Origin: UBA1426 sp052034085
GTDB lineage: Bacteria; Bacillota; Clostridia; Peptostreptococcales; Anaerovoracaceae
Direction of reading: 5' to 3'
Assembly (NCBI GenBank): GCA_052034085.1
Contig: JBPOJA010000004.1
Span: forward strand, 3,177-67,176
DNA length: 64,000 bases
The notes under the pieces were generated by a model, which was given only the letters and a program-made list of their open reading frames with translations, did not search any database and was not told the origin of the DNA. How positions within the stretch are numbered: the first letter of the stretch is position 1; each line of letters begins with the position of its first letter. Position numbers and translations under genes: made by a program. Positions 45,493 through 54,790 of the stretch are shown here, in pieces.

Positions 45493-46866
45493 ATGAAAAA
45501 AACTGATTTACTCATTGTCGGCGGAAGCGTAGGTGCAATTTTAAGTGCCACAACCGCCAGAAAAGCATATGGCAATATTGACATAACAATAATCCGCGAT
45601 GCTGAAAAAGTAATGGTCCCCTGTGGAATCCCATATATTTATGGTACTCTTCATGACACTGATAAAAATGTGATTCCGGATGCACACATTCTGGATGCGG
45701 GAATCAATCTGGTCAGGGATAAGGTTGTTTCCCTTGAAAGAGGGGCAAAAGTTGTCAGCACCGAAAAAGGTGAGCAATATCAGTATAAAAAACTCATATT
45801 GGCTACCGGCTCTCTCCCCATTATACCTACGTTTATTCCGGGTCATGATCTTGAAAACATCTATCCCGTATTTAAATCCAAGGATTACCTTGCAAACCTG
45901 CTGTGCAAAATCAGGGATGCCAGCAAAGTGGTGGTAGTGGGCGGAGGCTTCATAGGCATGGAATTCGCCGAGCAGATAAGAAATCTGGGCAAGGAAGTCA
46001 GGGTTGTTGAACTGGCAGAAGCCTGTCTTTGGCAGGCCTTTGATAAAGATCTGACCGATGAAATAGAAGGCGTATTCGAAAAAGAAGGAGTAATAATATA
46101 CACGAAGACCAAGGTTACCAGATTCAATGGCGAAACCAAAGTTGAATCAGTGGAGCTGGATAACGGACAGACTCTTGAAGCCGACCTGGTGCTGCTGGGA
46201 TTGGGAGTCAAGCCCAACAGCAGCCTGGTGCATAATACCGGAATTGAGCTCAACGCCAAAGGTGCAATAGTGGTAGATCAATATACAAGGACAAATGATC
46301 CCGATATATTCGCCATAGGAGACTGCGCAGAAAAGAAATGCTTCTTTACGGGAAAGGATGTTCCTGTACTATTGGCATCCACAGCGGCCATGGAGGCAAG
46401 AATTGCGGGCTGCAACGCATTCCATCTGCGTCTTGTGAGAGCCAATAAAGGAACTATAAGCGCATTTGCAACGAAAATTTTTGGCCATACATACGCAGCA
46501 GCCGGTATAACGGAGGCAAGGGCGAAAGAAGAGGGCTTCAGCATAATGACGGGAAATGCGGTTACTTCTGATCATCATCCCATTACTTTGCCCGGCACCC
46601 GTTCTTTAAGAGTTAAACTGATTTTTTCAAAATGCTCCGGAATAATTCTGGGGGCCCAGATTGCAGGAGGAGACTCGGCCTGCGAAATGATAAATATACT
46701 GAGCCTGGCCATTCAAAAAGGAATGACGGCCACAGAACTGAATACCTTCCAGGTTGCCACACACCCGCTTTTGTCCGCATCGCCGGTAAACTATCCCATT
46801 AATGCGGCAGCCATGGATGCCTTGTCTAAAAACTGTGTCCATTTAAATCAGGATCTGGTTATATAA
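45493..46866 (+). CDS. FAD-dependent pyridine nucleotide-disulfide oxidoreductase (CoA-disulfide reductase/NADH oxidase type)
   Basis: 457 residues. The FAD motif LLIVGGSVGAILSA is near 6-19. A single redox cysteine, C44 in VPCGIPY, is typical of CoA-disulfide reductases and NADH oxidases or peroxidases of this group. The NAD(P)H motif VVVGGGFIGMEFAEQ is near 147-161, the second FAD segment is IFAIGDCAE, and a dimerisation domain ends the protein. It probably reduces a small disulfide, persulfide or oxygen with NAD(P)H in the cytoplasm. The substrate cannot be told. It is followed by pckG. Confidence 0.85.
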   Translation: MKKTDLLIVGGSVGAILSATTARKAYGNIDITIIRDAEKVMVPCGIPYIYGTLHDTDKNVIPDAHILDAGINLVRDKVVSLERGAKVVSTEKGEQYQYKKLILATGSLPIIPTFIPGHDLENIYPVFKSKDYLANLLCKIRDASKVVVVGGGFIGMEFAEQIRNLGKEVRVVELAEACLWQAFDKDLTDEIEGVFEKEGVIIYTKTKVTRFNGETKVESVELDNGQTLEADLVLLGLGVKPNSSLVHNTGIELNAKGAIVVDQYTRTNDPDIFAIGDCAEKKCFFTGKDVPVLLASTAAMEARIAGCNAFHLRLVRANKGTISAFATKIFGHTYAAAGITEARAKEEGFSIMTGNAVTSDHHPITLPGTRSLRVKLIFSKCSGIILGAQIAGGDSACEMINILSLAIQKGMTATELNTFQVATHPLLSASPVNYPINAAAMDALSKNCVHLNQDLVI

Positions 46867-46905
46867 TTGATAAAAAAAGAAAGGGAAATAAGGAGGACAT
46901 GCAAA

Positions 46906-48708
46906 TTGACATCTAACAAAAAATTGCTCAAATGGGTTGAGGAAATGGTAGAACTGTGTCAGCCGGATGCAGTGCATTGGTGTGACGGCTCGGAAGAAGA
47001 GAACACCATGTTGCTGGAGGGCGCCGTGAAGTCGGGTGCCGCAACTGTTTTGAACGAAGAAAAACTGCCGGGATGCTATGCATTTCGCAGCGATCCCTCA
47101 GACGTGGCAAGGGTTGAAGACCGCACCTATATTTCTTCGGTTAAAGAAGAGGATGCTGGTCCTACAAATAACTGGATAGATCCTAAAATACTGAAACCAC
47201 TGATGACAGATCTCTACACAGGATGCATGAAGGGCAGAACCATGTATGTCATCCCATTCTCCATGGGGCCTATCGGGTCATATATTTCAAAGATAGGGGT
47301 GGAGATTACAGACAGTGCTTATGTTGTTGTCAACATGAGGATTATGACCAGGATTGGACAGGCAGTGCTGGATGAATTGGGAGAAGAGGGAGATTTCGTT
47401 CCCTGTCTGCACTCGGTAGGCTATCCCCTGGAAGAAGGTATGGAAGATCCTGAATGGCCCTGTGCACCAATGGAACAAAAATATATAAGCCATTTCCCTG
47501 AGGAAAGAGTTATCTGGTCCTACGGTTCGGGTTATGGTGGCAATGCACTTTTAGGCAAAAAATGCTTTGCTCTCAGGATTGCATCTGTTATGGCCAGGGA
47601 CGAGGGCTGGTTGGCGGAGCACATGCTTATTCTGAAGCTGACCGATCCCAAGGGCAGAGTACAATATGTGACCGGCGCCTTTCCCAGCGCCTGCGGCAAA
47701 ACCAACCTTGCCATGATGGTGCCCACAATTCCGGGCTGGAAAGTAGAAACTATAGGTGATGACGTTGCATGGATGAGATTCGGGGAAGACGGAAGGCTTT
47801 ATGCCATCAATCCAGAAGCAGGCTTTTTCGGTGTGGCTCCCGGTACCTCAATGGACTCAAACCCAAACGCAATGAAGAGCATCGACAGAAACACCATATA
47901 TACCAATGTGGCATTGACGGATGACAAGGATGTCTGGTGGGAAGGGATAGGAAAAGATGCACCTAGCCATCTCATTGACTGGACAGGCAATGATTGGAGC
48001 CCGGGAAGCGACAAACCTGCAGCACATCCCAACGCCAGATTTACCGTGCCTGCCAGCCAGTGCCCTTCCATCGCACCTGAATGGGAAGATCCAAAGGGCG
48101 TGCCCATTTCCGCCATCTTAATCGGGGGCAGAAGACCAAATATCATCCCCCTGGTTCATGAAAGCTTTGATTGGAAACACGGTATCTTTTTGGGCTCTAT
48201 AATGGGGTCGGAAATAACCGCCGCTGCCATTTCAGACAAAATCGGGCAGGTCAGAAGGGATCCATTCGCAATGCTGCCTTTTATGGGATATCATGTCTGC
48301 GATTATCTCCGTCACTGGTATGAAATAGGCGAGAAGTCCACCGAAGACAAGCTGCCAAAAATCTTTTATGTGAACTGGTTCAGAAAAGATAAAGAAGGCA
48401 ACTGGCTGTGGCCCGGTTACGGCGAAAACAGCAGAGTGCTGAAGTGGATCTTTGAAAGGGTATCCGGGGAAGGAGAAGCAGTAAAAATGCCCATAGGCTA
48501 TATGCCTTCACCGGATGCCATAGATACAGAAGGTCTGGAAGTGAGCTGGGATGCCATGAAAGAATTGCTTTCTGTCAACAAAGAAGATTGGCTTGCAGAA
48601 GTTGAATCAATAGAAAAACATTACGAAAGCTATGGAGAATGCCTGCCGGAAGAACTGACAGAGCAGCTTGATGCCCTGAAGCAGAGACTGGCAGAATATG
48701 AAGGCTGA
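46906..48708 (+). CDS. pckG: phosphoenolpyruvate carboxykinase (GTP)
   Basis: Interconverts oxaloacetate + GTP and PEP + CO2 + GDP, linking the C4-acid pool (compare the carboxyltransferase at 33879) to gluconeogenesis or anaplerosis. 600 residues. TTG start chosen because AGGAGG (46891-46896) precedes it by 9 nt. Motifs: CDGSEEE (oxaloacetate side), GYGGNALLGKK, kinase-1a loop FPSACGKTN at about 258-266, and NWFRKDKEGNWLWPGYGEN for guanine binding. The GTP class is less common in Clostridia than the ATP class. The stop overlaps the next start by 1 nt. Confidence 0.95.
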   Translation: MTSNKKLLKWVEEMVELCQPDAVHWCDGSEEENTMLLEGAVKSGAATVLNEEKLPGCYAFRSDPSDVARVEDRTYISSVKEEDAGPTNNWIDPKILKPLMTDLYTGCMKGRTMYVIPFSMGPIGSYISKIGVEITDSAYVVVNMRIMTRIGQAVLDELGEEGDFVPCLHSVGYPLEEGMEDPEWPCAPMEQKYISHFPEERVIWSYGSGYGGNALLGKKCFALRIASVMARDEGWLAEHMLILKLTDPKGRVQYVTGAFPSACGKTNLAMMVPTIPGWKVETIGDDVAWMRFGEDGRLYAINPEAGFFGVAPGTSMDSNPNAMKSIDRNTIYTNVALTDDKDVWWEGIGKDAPSHLIDWTGNDWSPGSDKPAAHPNARFTVPASQCPSIAPEWEDPKGVPISAILIGGRRPNIIPLVHESFDWKHGIFLGSIMGSEITAAAISDKIGQVRRDPFAMLPFMGYHVCDYLRHWYEIGEKSTEDKLPKIFYVNWFRKDKEGNWLWPGYGENSRVLKWIFERVSGEGEAVKMPIGYMPSPDAIDTEGLEVSWDAMKELLSVNKEDWLAEVESIEKHYESYGECLPEELTEQLDALKQRLAEYEG

Positions 48709-50120
48709 TGAACAGTAAAAAGGCCGCTTTGATTCTGCTCATGCTGACTGCTTTCATTGCGGCATTTTCAGGAAGTGCCCTGAACCTTTCCATCCCTGCC
48801 ATTGACCGGGAATTTCAGGCCGGGGCTTCATCCGTTGGCTGGATAATAAACGGGTTCATTATTGCGGGGGCCGCTTTGTCCGTCCCCATTGGCCGTTTGG
48901 CGGATATAACAAACAGACTTGCTATTATGAAGGCAGGTCTGTTGCTGTTTTCTCTGACATCGGGAATCATATGTTTTTCCCGCAGCATCGAATTTTTTCT
49001 GGTATTGCGCATTCTGCAGGGAATTGGAAGCGCCATGATTTTCGCTACAAACCAGGCCGTGCTGGTAAGTATTTATCCAAGGGAAGAAAGGGGTAAAGCC
49101 CTGGGTTTCATCATAGGAGCCACGTATGTGGGGCTTACAACAGGGCCTGTAATCGGCGGAGTAATGAATCAGGCTCTCGGCTGGCGTTCCATACTTGTGT
49201 TCACTCTCATTATCGGGTTGGCGAATTTTGTACTGGCAGCTCTTTTCCTGAAAAATGTCAGGCAGGAAAAATTGGGCGAAAAAGCTGATATTGCGGGCAG
49301 CCTTTTGTTTGTAGCTATGATATTCATGGCTATGTACGGCTTGTCTTCCCTTTCTCAGGAGCCTCATGCAAAATATATGCTGGCTTCCAGCTTTCTGCTG
49401 ATGTATGTTTTCGTAAAATATGAACTCAGAGCCGAGAGCCCTTTGATTCAGATAAGGATGTTCAGAAGCAATATAAATTATCTGCTTTCCAACCTGGCTG
49501 CCCTGCTGAACTATGGAGCCACTTTTGCCGTGGGATACCTCATGTCAATTTTTCTTCAGGTAGTAAAAGGTATGGAATCGGGACCCGCAGGTCTTATAAT
49601 GATTACTCAACCCCTTTTGATGGCCCTGCTGTCACCTTATATGGGCAGGCTTTCTGACAGGATTTCCCCTTATAAGCTGGCTTCTTACGGCATGGGGCTT
49701 TGCGCCCTCGGGCTTTTTTTGCTGGTGTTTATAAAGGGGGAGAGTTCGCTTCCGCATATAGTTTTGAATCTGTCCCTGGTTGGAGTGGGCTTTGCCTTGT
49801 TTTCATCACCAAACACTAATGCAATAATGTCCTGTGTCGAAGCAAAAGATTATGGGGTGGCATCATCTCTGCTGGCCACCATGAGAAATCTGGGGCAAAG
49901 CAGCAATATGGCGGTGGTTACTTTCATAATTTCAATATATATCGGTAAAGTACCTTTAGATCTGGCGGACCCTGCACAGATACTCAAAGTTATGAAAGTA
50001 TCCTACAGCCTGTTCACGGTTCTTTGCATTATTGGCGCCATAATATCATCAAACAGGAAAAAAGCACCGGAAGATGGTATACTTAAGCAAAATGAAAAGG
50101 ATGAGTTAAGCGATTGCTGA
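48708..50120 (+). CDS. MFS transporter, DHA2 (EmrB/QacA-like) family
   Basis: 470 residues, nearly all hydrophobic, consistent with a 14-helix drug:proton antiporter. Motif A-like PIGRLADITNRL and the motif C-like stretch GATYVGLTTGPVIGG are visible. Probably exports a small toxic compound or metabolite. The ATG overlaps the pckG stop by one base, and its own stop overlaps the DUF1538 start by 7 nt, so the genes are translationally coupled. Substrate unknown. Confidence 0.88.
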   Translation: MNSKKAALILLMLTAFIAAFSGSALNLSIPAIDREFQAGASSVGWIINGFIIAGAALSVPIGRLADITNRLAIMKAGLLLFSLTSGIICFSRSIEFFLVLRILQGIGSAMIFATNQAVLVSIYPREERGKALGFIIGATYVGLTTGPVIGGVMNQALGWRSILVFTLIIGLANFVLAALFLKNVRQEKLGEKADIAGSLLFVAMIFMAMYGLSSLSQEPHAKYMLASSFLLMYVFVKYELRAESPLIQIRMFRSNINYLLSNLAALLNYGATFAVGYLMSIFLQVVKGMESGPAGLIMITQPLLMALLSPYMGRLSDRISPYKLASYGMGLCALGLFLLVFIKGESSLPHIVLNLSLVGVGFALFSSPNTNAIMSCVEAKDYGVASSLLATMRNLGQSSNMAVVTFIISIYIGKVPLDLADPAQILKVMKVSYSLFTVLCIIGAIISSNRKKAPEDGILKQNEKDELSDC

Positions 50121-51622
50121 AACTGCTGTTTTCAAAATTCAAGGAATCTCTTTTTTCGGTAATTCCCATTATCTTATTGGTAGTGGTTCTGAACTTCACT
50201 GTCGGGCCCATGCCTGCCGGTGGCCTTGTGCTATTTTTAGTCAGCGCTATTACTATGGTTTTAGGAATTACCCTGTTCAACTTCGGTGTGGATGTATCTC
50301 TGATACCCATAGGCGAACATGTTGGCACCACAATTATTAAGAGCAAGAATCTGTTTGTTATTATAACACTGATATTTATTATAGGTGTGTTCATAAGCAT
50401 GGCCGAGCCGGATTTGATTGTATTGGCAAGTCAGATAAGCGGGGTTCCGGATTCATTGATTATTGCTGTAGTTTCTGTAGGCGTCGGTTTAGCTTTGGTT
50501 GCCGCAATACTAAGAATTCTATTCCAGTTTCCACTGTCATGGCTTCTTATTGTTTGTTATATCTCGGCTTTTATCCTGTCTCAACTTTCAGGCATAAATT
50601 TTATCTCCATAGCCTGGGAATCCGGAGGAGTTACCACAGGCCCCATCATGGTTCCCTTTGTGATGGCTCTGGGAATAGGGCTTTCAAGAATAAGGGGAGA
50701 CAAAACCACTGAAGAGGACAGTTTCGGCCTGATTTCACTTTGTCTGATCGGCCCGATTATTGCTGTGCTCATACTGGGAATGTTTTTCAGCCCTGAAGGA
50801 GGCAGCGCAATAAAACTTTTGGATGTTGAAGGAATCAGGGAGATTGCCCGGGTTTATGCAGGGAGCTTTCATATATACGCCGGGGAAGTGGCACTTGCTC
50901 TGCTTCCTATATTGCTGCTTTTTCTCATTATTCAGGCGGTAAAACTCCGATTGCATAAAGAAGCCTTTATAAGAATTCTTTCAGGGACCCTGTATACTTT
51001 TCTGGGCCTGGTATTATTTCTTGCAGGTGTGAATATCGGGTTTATGCCGGCTGGTTATGCATTGGGGTTTTTGCTGATTTCAAAGAGCAGCGGGGCTGTA
51101 TTAATCTTTACCGGCATGGTGATGGGTTATTTTGTGGTGGCTGCAGAACCGGCTGTCTTTGTGCTGAAAAGGCAGGTTGCAGAGGTTACAGCAGGAGCTG
51201 TTTCGGAAAAAGCCATGGGTCTGGGGCTTTCCGCGGGAGTTGCCGTTTCTGTGGGCTTAGCCATGGTAAGAGTGCTTTATGGCATGTCAATTATGTATTT
51301 CATAATCCCCGGCTATCTTATTGCACTTATACTGACATTTTTTGTGCCGAAACTTTTCGTGTCTGTAGCCTTTGACTCCGGAGCAGTAGCCTCGGGCCCC
51401 CTGGCCGCAACTTTTATGCTGCCTTTTGCCATGGGAGCCTGTGAATTCTCAGGTGGAAATATTTTTACTGATGCATTCGGCATAGTTGCGCTCGTAGCTA
51501 TGACTCCGGTAATTACCCTGCAGCTGTTTGGACTGGTTTACGCAATCAAGAGCAGGAGACTGGCCGAAGTCGTCCCGGCGCCTGTTGCTGAAGACAGTAT
51601 AATAGAACTGGATGCAGAATAG
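50114..51622 (+). CDS. DUF1538 integral membrane protein
   Basis: 502 residues, TTG start overlapping the MFS stop. Two homologous halves of membrane helices are visible: compare NFTVGPMPAGGLVLFLVSA with AGVNIGFMPAGYALGFLLI, and the segments SGGVTTGPIMVPF with SGAVASGPLAATF. This is the internal duplication of DUF1538. The repeated GP(I/L) segments between helices look like re-entrant loops of a transporter, which is inference. A tandem PII-like protein follows after 13 nt, suggesting ligand-controlled gating. Substrate unknown. Confidence 0.85.
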   Translation: MLKLLFSKFKESLFSVIPIILLVVVLNFTVGPMPAGGLVLFLVSAITMVLGITLFNFGVDVSLIPIGEHVGTTIIKSKNLFVIITLIFIIGVFISMAEPDLIVLASQISGVPDSLIIAVVSVGVGLALVAAILRILFQFPLSWLLIVCYISAFILSQLSGINFISIAWESGGVTTGPIMVPFVMALGIGLSRIRGDKTTEEDSFGLISLCLIGPIIAVLILGMFFSPEGGSAIKLLDVEGIREIARVYAGSFHIYAGEVALALLPILLLFLIIQAVKLRLHKEAFIRILSGTLYTFLGLVLFLAGVNIGFMPAGYALGFLLISKSSGAVLIFTGMVMGYFVVAAEPAVFVLKRQVAEVTAGAVSEKAMGLGLSAGVAVSVGLAMVRVLYGMSIMYFIIPGYLIALILTFFVPKLFVSVAFDSGAVASGPLAATFMLPFAMGACEFSGGNIFTDAFGIVALVAMTPVITLQLFGLVYAIKSRRLAEVVPAPVAEDSIIELDAE

Positions 51623-51635
51623 AGAGGATTTTGCA

Positions 51636-52355
51636 ATGGAAGGAAATACAGATAAAAAACTGGAAGCCTTGATAGCCATAATGGATGCAGACTTGGAAGA
51701 CGTCGTAGTTGATATATATGAAGACTTGGGCGTGGCGGCTGCATTTATGACATATGGTTATGGAACAGTAAAATCAAAAGTATATGAAATGCTGGGCTAC
51801 GGTGGCCCAAAGAAGCTGGTAAGTCTGGGAATTATGACTGAAAGAATGTCAAGAATGGCCATGGACAGCATGGACAGTGAAATAGACCTGAGCCGTCCCG
51901 GGACGGGTATTGCCATGTCCATAGGGTTAAGCAGTATAAGCAAAATGCTTTCAGAGATCAGCTTAAAAGCCGATGAACAATTAAACAGAGGGGATGATAA
52001 TATGTTAACTGCACAACAAGAGCCTTATCAACTGATAATTGCCATAGTGAACAGCGGTCATTTTGACCTGGTTATGGATGCGGCAAAGAAAGCCGGCGCA
52101 GGCGGGGGGACTGTGATTCATGCCAGGTCCCTGGGCACAAAAGAAGCAGTAAAGTATTTGGGCATTACTGTGCAGCCTGAAAAAGACCTTGTGTTGATTT
52201 TAGCAAAAAAAGAAAACAGGCTTCCGATAATGGAAGCCATAACCCACGAAGCGGGACTTCACAGTCCGGCAGCGGGATGCTGTTTTTCCCTTCCCGTCAA
52301 TGACGTGGTAGGTGTTGATGCCCTCATGAGCAATTTTGGCATTGATTCTATTTAA
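51636..52355 (+). CDS. tandem PII-like signalling protein
   Basis: 239 residues with two PII-like halves. The C-terminal half (about 125-235) has the clear PII segment AGAGGGTVIHARSLGT and a C-terminal strand. The N-terminal half (about 10-105) aligns to the fold without that loop. Classical PII proteins sense 2-oxoglutarate and ADP/ATP and gate transporters; here the pairing with DUF1538 suggests a similar task. I chose ATG at 51636, with GAGAGGA upstream. An ATG 8 codons earlier lies inside the DUF1538 end. The gene converges with and overlaps the nitroreductase by 8 nt. Confidence 0.8.
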   Translation: MEGNTDKKLEALIAIMDADLEDVVVDIYEDLGVAAAFMTYGYGTVKSKVYEMLGYGGPKKLVSLGIMTERMSRMAMDSMDSEIDLSRPGTGIAMSIGLSSISKMLSEISLKADEQLNRGDDNMLTAQQEPYQLIIAIVNSGHFDLVMDAAKKAGAGGGTVIHARSLGTKEAVKYLGITVQPEKDLVLILAKKENRLPIMEAITHEAGLHSPAAGCCFSLPVNDVVGVDALMSNFGIDSI

Positions 52356-52947
52356 TTATACGGAGCCTGTCGGCTAAAGGCTTAAAGCTTTTTTCCGCAG
52401 CTTCTTCCAGCACATTTCCAAAAGGCATTTGGGCATTCAGCACCCAGTTGTCCGGGAATCCCCATTCCCGGGCGATTTGTTTGCTGATCAGCTCATTGTA
52501 GTGCTGTAAGGATGCGCCATAACCCTCAGCTTCAAGGGCAGTCCAGACAATAAATTCCAGGATACCTGCCCCCTGAACGGACCATTCTTTAAAATTGTCT
52601 GCATAACTGGGGAAAGCTTTGATTAAATTGTCAATCTCCGTCTTATCTTCGAAGAAGAGTATAGTTCCGTAGGCAGCTTTAAAGCTGTTAATTTTTTTCT
52701 CTGTTCTCGGGAATTTCTCGGGAGCAAGTCTTGCCCTCATAACATCCATTAAGATATCCCATAGTTTTTCGTGGTGCTTCCCTAAAAGAAGCACTACTCT
52801 GTTTGATTGAGCGTTATAAGCAGTCGGGGTGTGCAGAGATGCCTGTTCCAATATTTCAACGATTCTTTCGTCTGATGTGACCGGTGTATTTCCCAAGGCA
52901 TAGTGACTTCGTCTTTCCGCCACTGCCTGTAAAAAGTCTTTGTTCAT
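52348..52947 (-). CDS. nitroreductase family protein
   Basis: 199 residues, FMN-dependent NAD(P)H oxidoreductase fold. The start has CAGGAGGATTGCA before ATG. Recognisable segments are AVAERRSHYALG, LEQASLHTPTAYNAQSNRVVLL and the C-terminal WVLNAQMPFGN. Family members reduce nitro groups, quinones or flavins; the native substrate is unknown. It is divergent from the hydrogenase-like gene. An in-frame extension upstream would run through the hydrogenase promoter and is rejected. Confidence 0.88.
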   Translation of the reverse strand: MNKDFLQAVAERRSHYALGNTPVTSDERIVEILEQASLHTPTAYNAQSNRVVLLLGKHHEKLWDILMDVMRARLAPEKFPRTEKKINSFKAAYGTILFFEDKTEIDNLIKAFPSYADNFKEWSVQGAGILEFIVWTALEAEGYGASLQHYNELISKQIAREWGFPDNWVLNAQMPFGNVLEEAAEKSFKPLADRLRIIK

Positions 52948-53018
52948 TGCAATCCTCCTGAAATTAATATCTTCAAGGTTGCTTATACCCATGTATGTAA
53001 AAACAAATCTATTATATC

Positions 53019-53047
53019 TTGACAAGCACTTAACAATATTTGATGAT
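53019..53047 (+). promoter_or_regulatory. predicted promoter of the sensory hydrogenase-phosphatase operon
   Basis: TTGACA, a 17-bp spacer and GATGAT, about 55 bp before the chosen ATG at 53102. It lies in the 154-bp divergent region shared with the nitroreductase. Confidence 0.55.
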
Positions 53048-53101
53048 AGGGATAAGAGTATTCCAACCTTGTATTCTAATGACAGAAAGGAATTTCGGTA
53101 T

Positions 53102-54790
53102 ATGGGCGTAAATGTCATATATACAGTAACTGCAAACTGCCAGGACTGCTATCGCTGTGTCAGGGTTTGCCCCGTAAAGGCGATAAAAGTTAAGAATGGA
53201 CAGGCCTATATTGAAGACAGCCTTTGCATTAAATGCGGGACCTGTATCAGAGAGTGCCCGCAAGGTGCGAAAACGGTAAGGTCAGGGATTGAAGATGTAA
53301 AAGCATTATTTGCCCGGGGAAAAAAAGTTGCAGCCAGTTTGGCACCTTCATTTCCGTCTCTGTTCAGCGGATGGCAGATGGACAAATTACCTTCAGCCTT
53401 AAGACAGCTGGGTTTTGCTCAGGTTTTGGAAACAGCGGAAGGTGGCAAGCTTATAGCAGAGGAAGCAATGGAAAAGGGTATAGAGGGTGGAATCGGCACA
53501 GCCTGCCCAGCAGTGGTGAACTACATCGAAATGTACAAGCCGGAACATGTGGAAAGACTGACTCCATTGGTTTCTCCAATGATAGCCCACGGCAGATATT
53601 TAAAGAAAAATCTGGGCGAAGACTGGGCCGTAGTCTTTATTGGCCCCTGCGCAGCAAAGAAGGATGAAGCAGAAAGAGAAGAGTATAAAGGCATAATCGA
53701 TGTGGTGTTGACTTTTACGGAGTTAAAAGATTGGCTTGAAGAAGAGAGCATAGACCTGGCAGAATGTCCTGATGGAGAAACAGATAGTGACAGCGATATT
53801 CAGCTTGCCAGGCTTTTCCCCCTGGAAGGAGGCATGCTAAAAGCAGGCCAGGTTGATTATGACGGGACTGCAGAAGAGATTCTTTGCCTGAGCGGTGCAG
53901 ATAGCATAATGGAGCTGCTGGATCTCCCCTATGATGAATGGGGATACAGCATAGTGGAGCCTTTGTTTTGCTCAGGCGGTTGTATCAACGGCCCCTGCCT
54001 GAAAGACAAGAAAAACTATTATCTCAGAAAGCAGGAGCTGCTGAACTACAGCAGCAAGGCGAAAGGTCGTAAGAACAGAGTTATTGAAAAAAACGTCAGC
54101 CTTATGGCTGAATATAAAGCAAGGCCGGTGGAAGAACAGCTGGAACCGGTTTCAGAGGAGAAAATTCAGGAAATACTGGAGAGCACCGGAAAAGGTCATG
54201 TCAGAATGCAGCTGAATTGCGGCGCCTGTGGCTATAAGACCTGCCGGGACAATGCCATAGCCGTAGCCAGAGGCATGGCAGAGCCGGATATGTGTATTCC
54301 TTATATGAGGCGGCTTGCACAACAGAGAACCGATGCCTTTATAGAAACAAGCCCCAACGGCATAGTGATTTTAGATGATCAATTTCATATAATTCATATA
54401 AATCCGGCCTTCAAAGAACTTTTCTCATGCAGCAACAGTCTCCTTGGGAGACATGTTTCTGCAGTGGTTGATGTGGACAGCTACGAACAGTTAAGTTCTG
54501 ATAAAAGTCAGATTAGGGATTCAATAAAAGTAAGTAATGGGGTTAAGTACCACGAAATAATATATGCATTGGCTGAAGAAAGGCAGTATGTGGGCATTTA
54601 TACTGATGTCTCCCACCTGAAATTTGATACTGGTGGTAATGAGGCATTCAAGAAGCAAACTCTGGAACATGTGAAAAAGCTGCTTGAACACCAGATAAGC
54701 TTTTCCCAGGAAATGGCCCATTATCTGGGGAAAAGCACGGCGGAAAGCGAAGAACTTGTCAGGAAGATTGCCAGTGAGGTAAAACCTTGA
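53102..54790 (+). CDS. sensory-type [FeFe] hydrogenase with PAS domain (HydS-like)
   Basis: 562 residues. Domains: a 2x[4Fe-4S] ferredoxin (C13/C16/C19/C23 and C42/C45/C48/C52); a hydrogenase large-subunit domain with all four H-cluster cysteines (C135 in TACP, C183 in GPCAAKK, C290 and C294 in FCSGGC); a four-Cys Fe-S domain (CGACGYKTC, about 373-398); then a PAS domain (about 410-500). The proton-relay Cys of catalytic enzymes (TSCCP) is Ala134, as in known sensory HydS. I chose ATG at 53102 (AGAAAGGAA upstream) because the long N-terminal extension crosses the promoter. It overlaps the PP2C gene by 4 nt. Probably senses H2 or redox state rather than turning over H2. Confidence 0.88.
   Translation: MGVNVIYTVTANCQDCYRCVRVCPVKAIKVKNGQAYIEDSLCIKCGTCIRECPQGAKTVRSGIEDVKALFARGKKVAASLAPSFPSLFSGWQMDKLPSALRQLGFAQVLETAEGGKLIAEEAMEKGIEGGIGTACPAVVNYIEMYKPEHVERLTPLVSPMIAHGRYLKKNLGEDWAVVFIGPCAAKKDEAEREEYKGIIDVVLTFTELKDWLEEESIDLAECPDGETDSDSDIQLARLFPLEGGMLKAGQVDYDGTAEEILCLSGADSIMELLDLPYDEWGYSIVEPLFCSGGCINGPCLKDKKNYYLRKQELLNYSSKAKGRKNRVIEKNVSLMAEYKARPVEEQLEPVSEEKIQEILESTGKGHVRMQLNCGACGYKTCRDNAIAVARGMAEPDMCIPYMRRLAQQRTDAFIETSPNGIVILDDQFHIIHINPAFKELFSCSNSLLGRHVSAVVDVDSYEQLSSDKSQIRDSIKVSNGVKYHEIIYALAEERQYVGIYTDVSHLKFDTGGNEAFKKQTLEHVKKLLEHQISFSQEMAHYLGKSTAESEELVRKIASEVKP

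Noticed and set aside
52940..53101. 54-residue N-terminal extension of the hydrogenase-like protein
   Set aside because: It overlaps the nitroreductase start region and the predicted promoter, and adds no conserved sequence.
53102..54790. Catalytic H2-producing hydrogenase
   Set aside because: The proton-relay Cys is Ala, a PAS domain is fused and a phosphatase follows; sensory type fits better.
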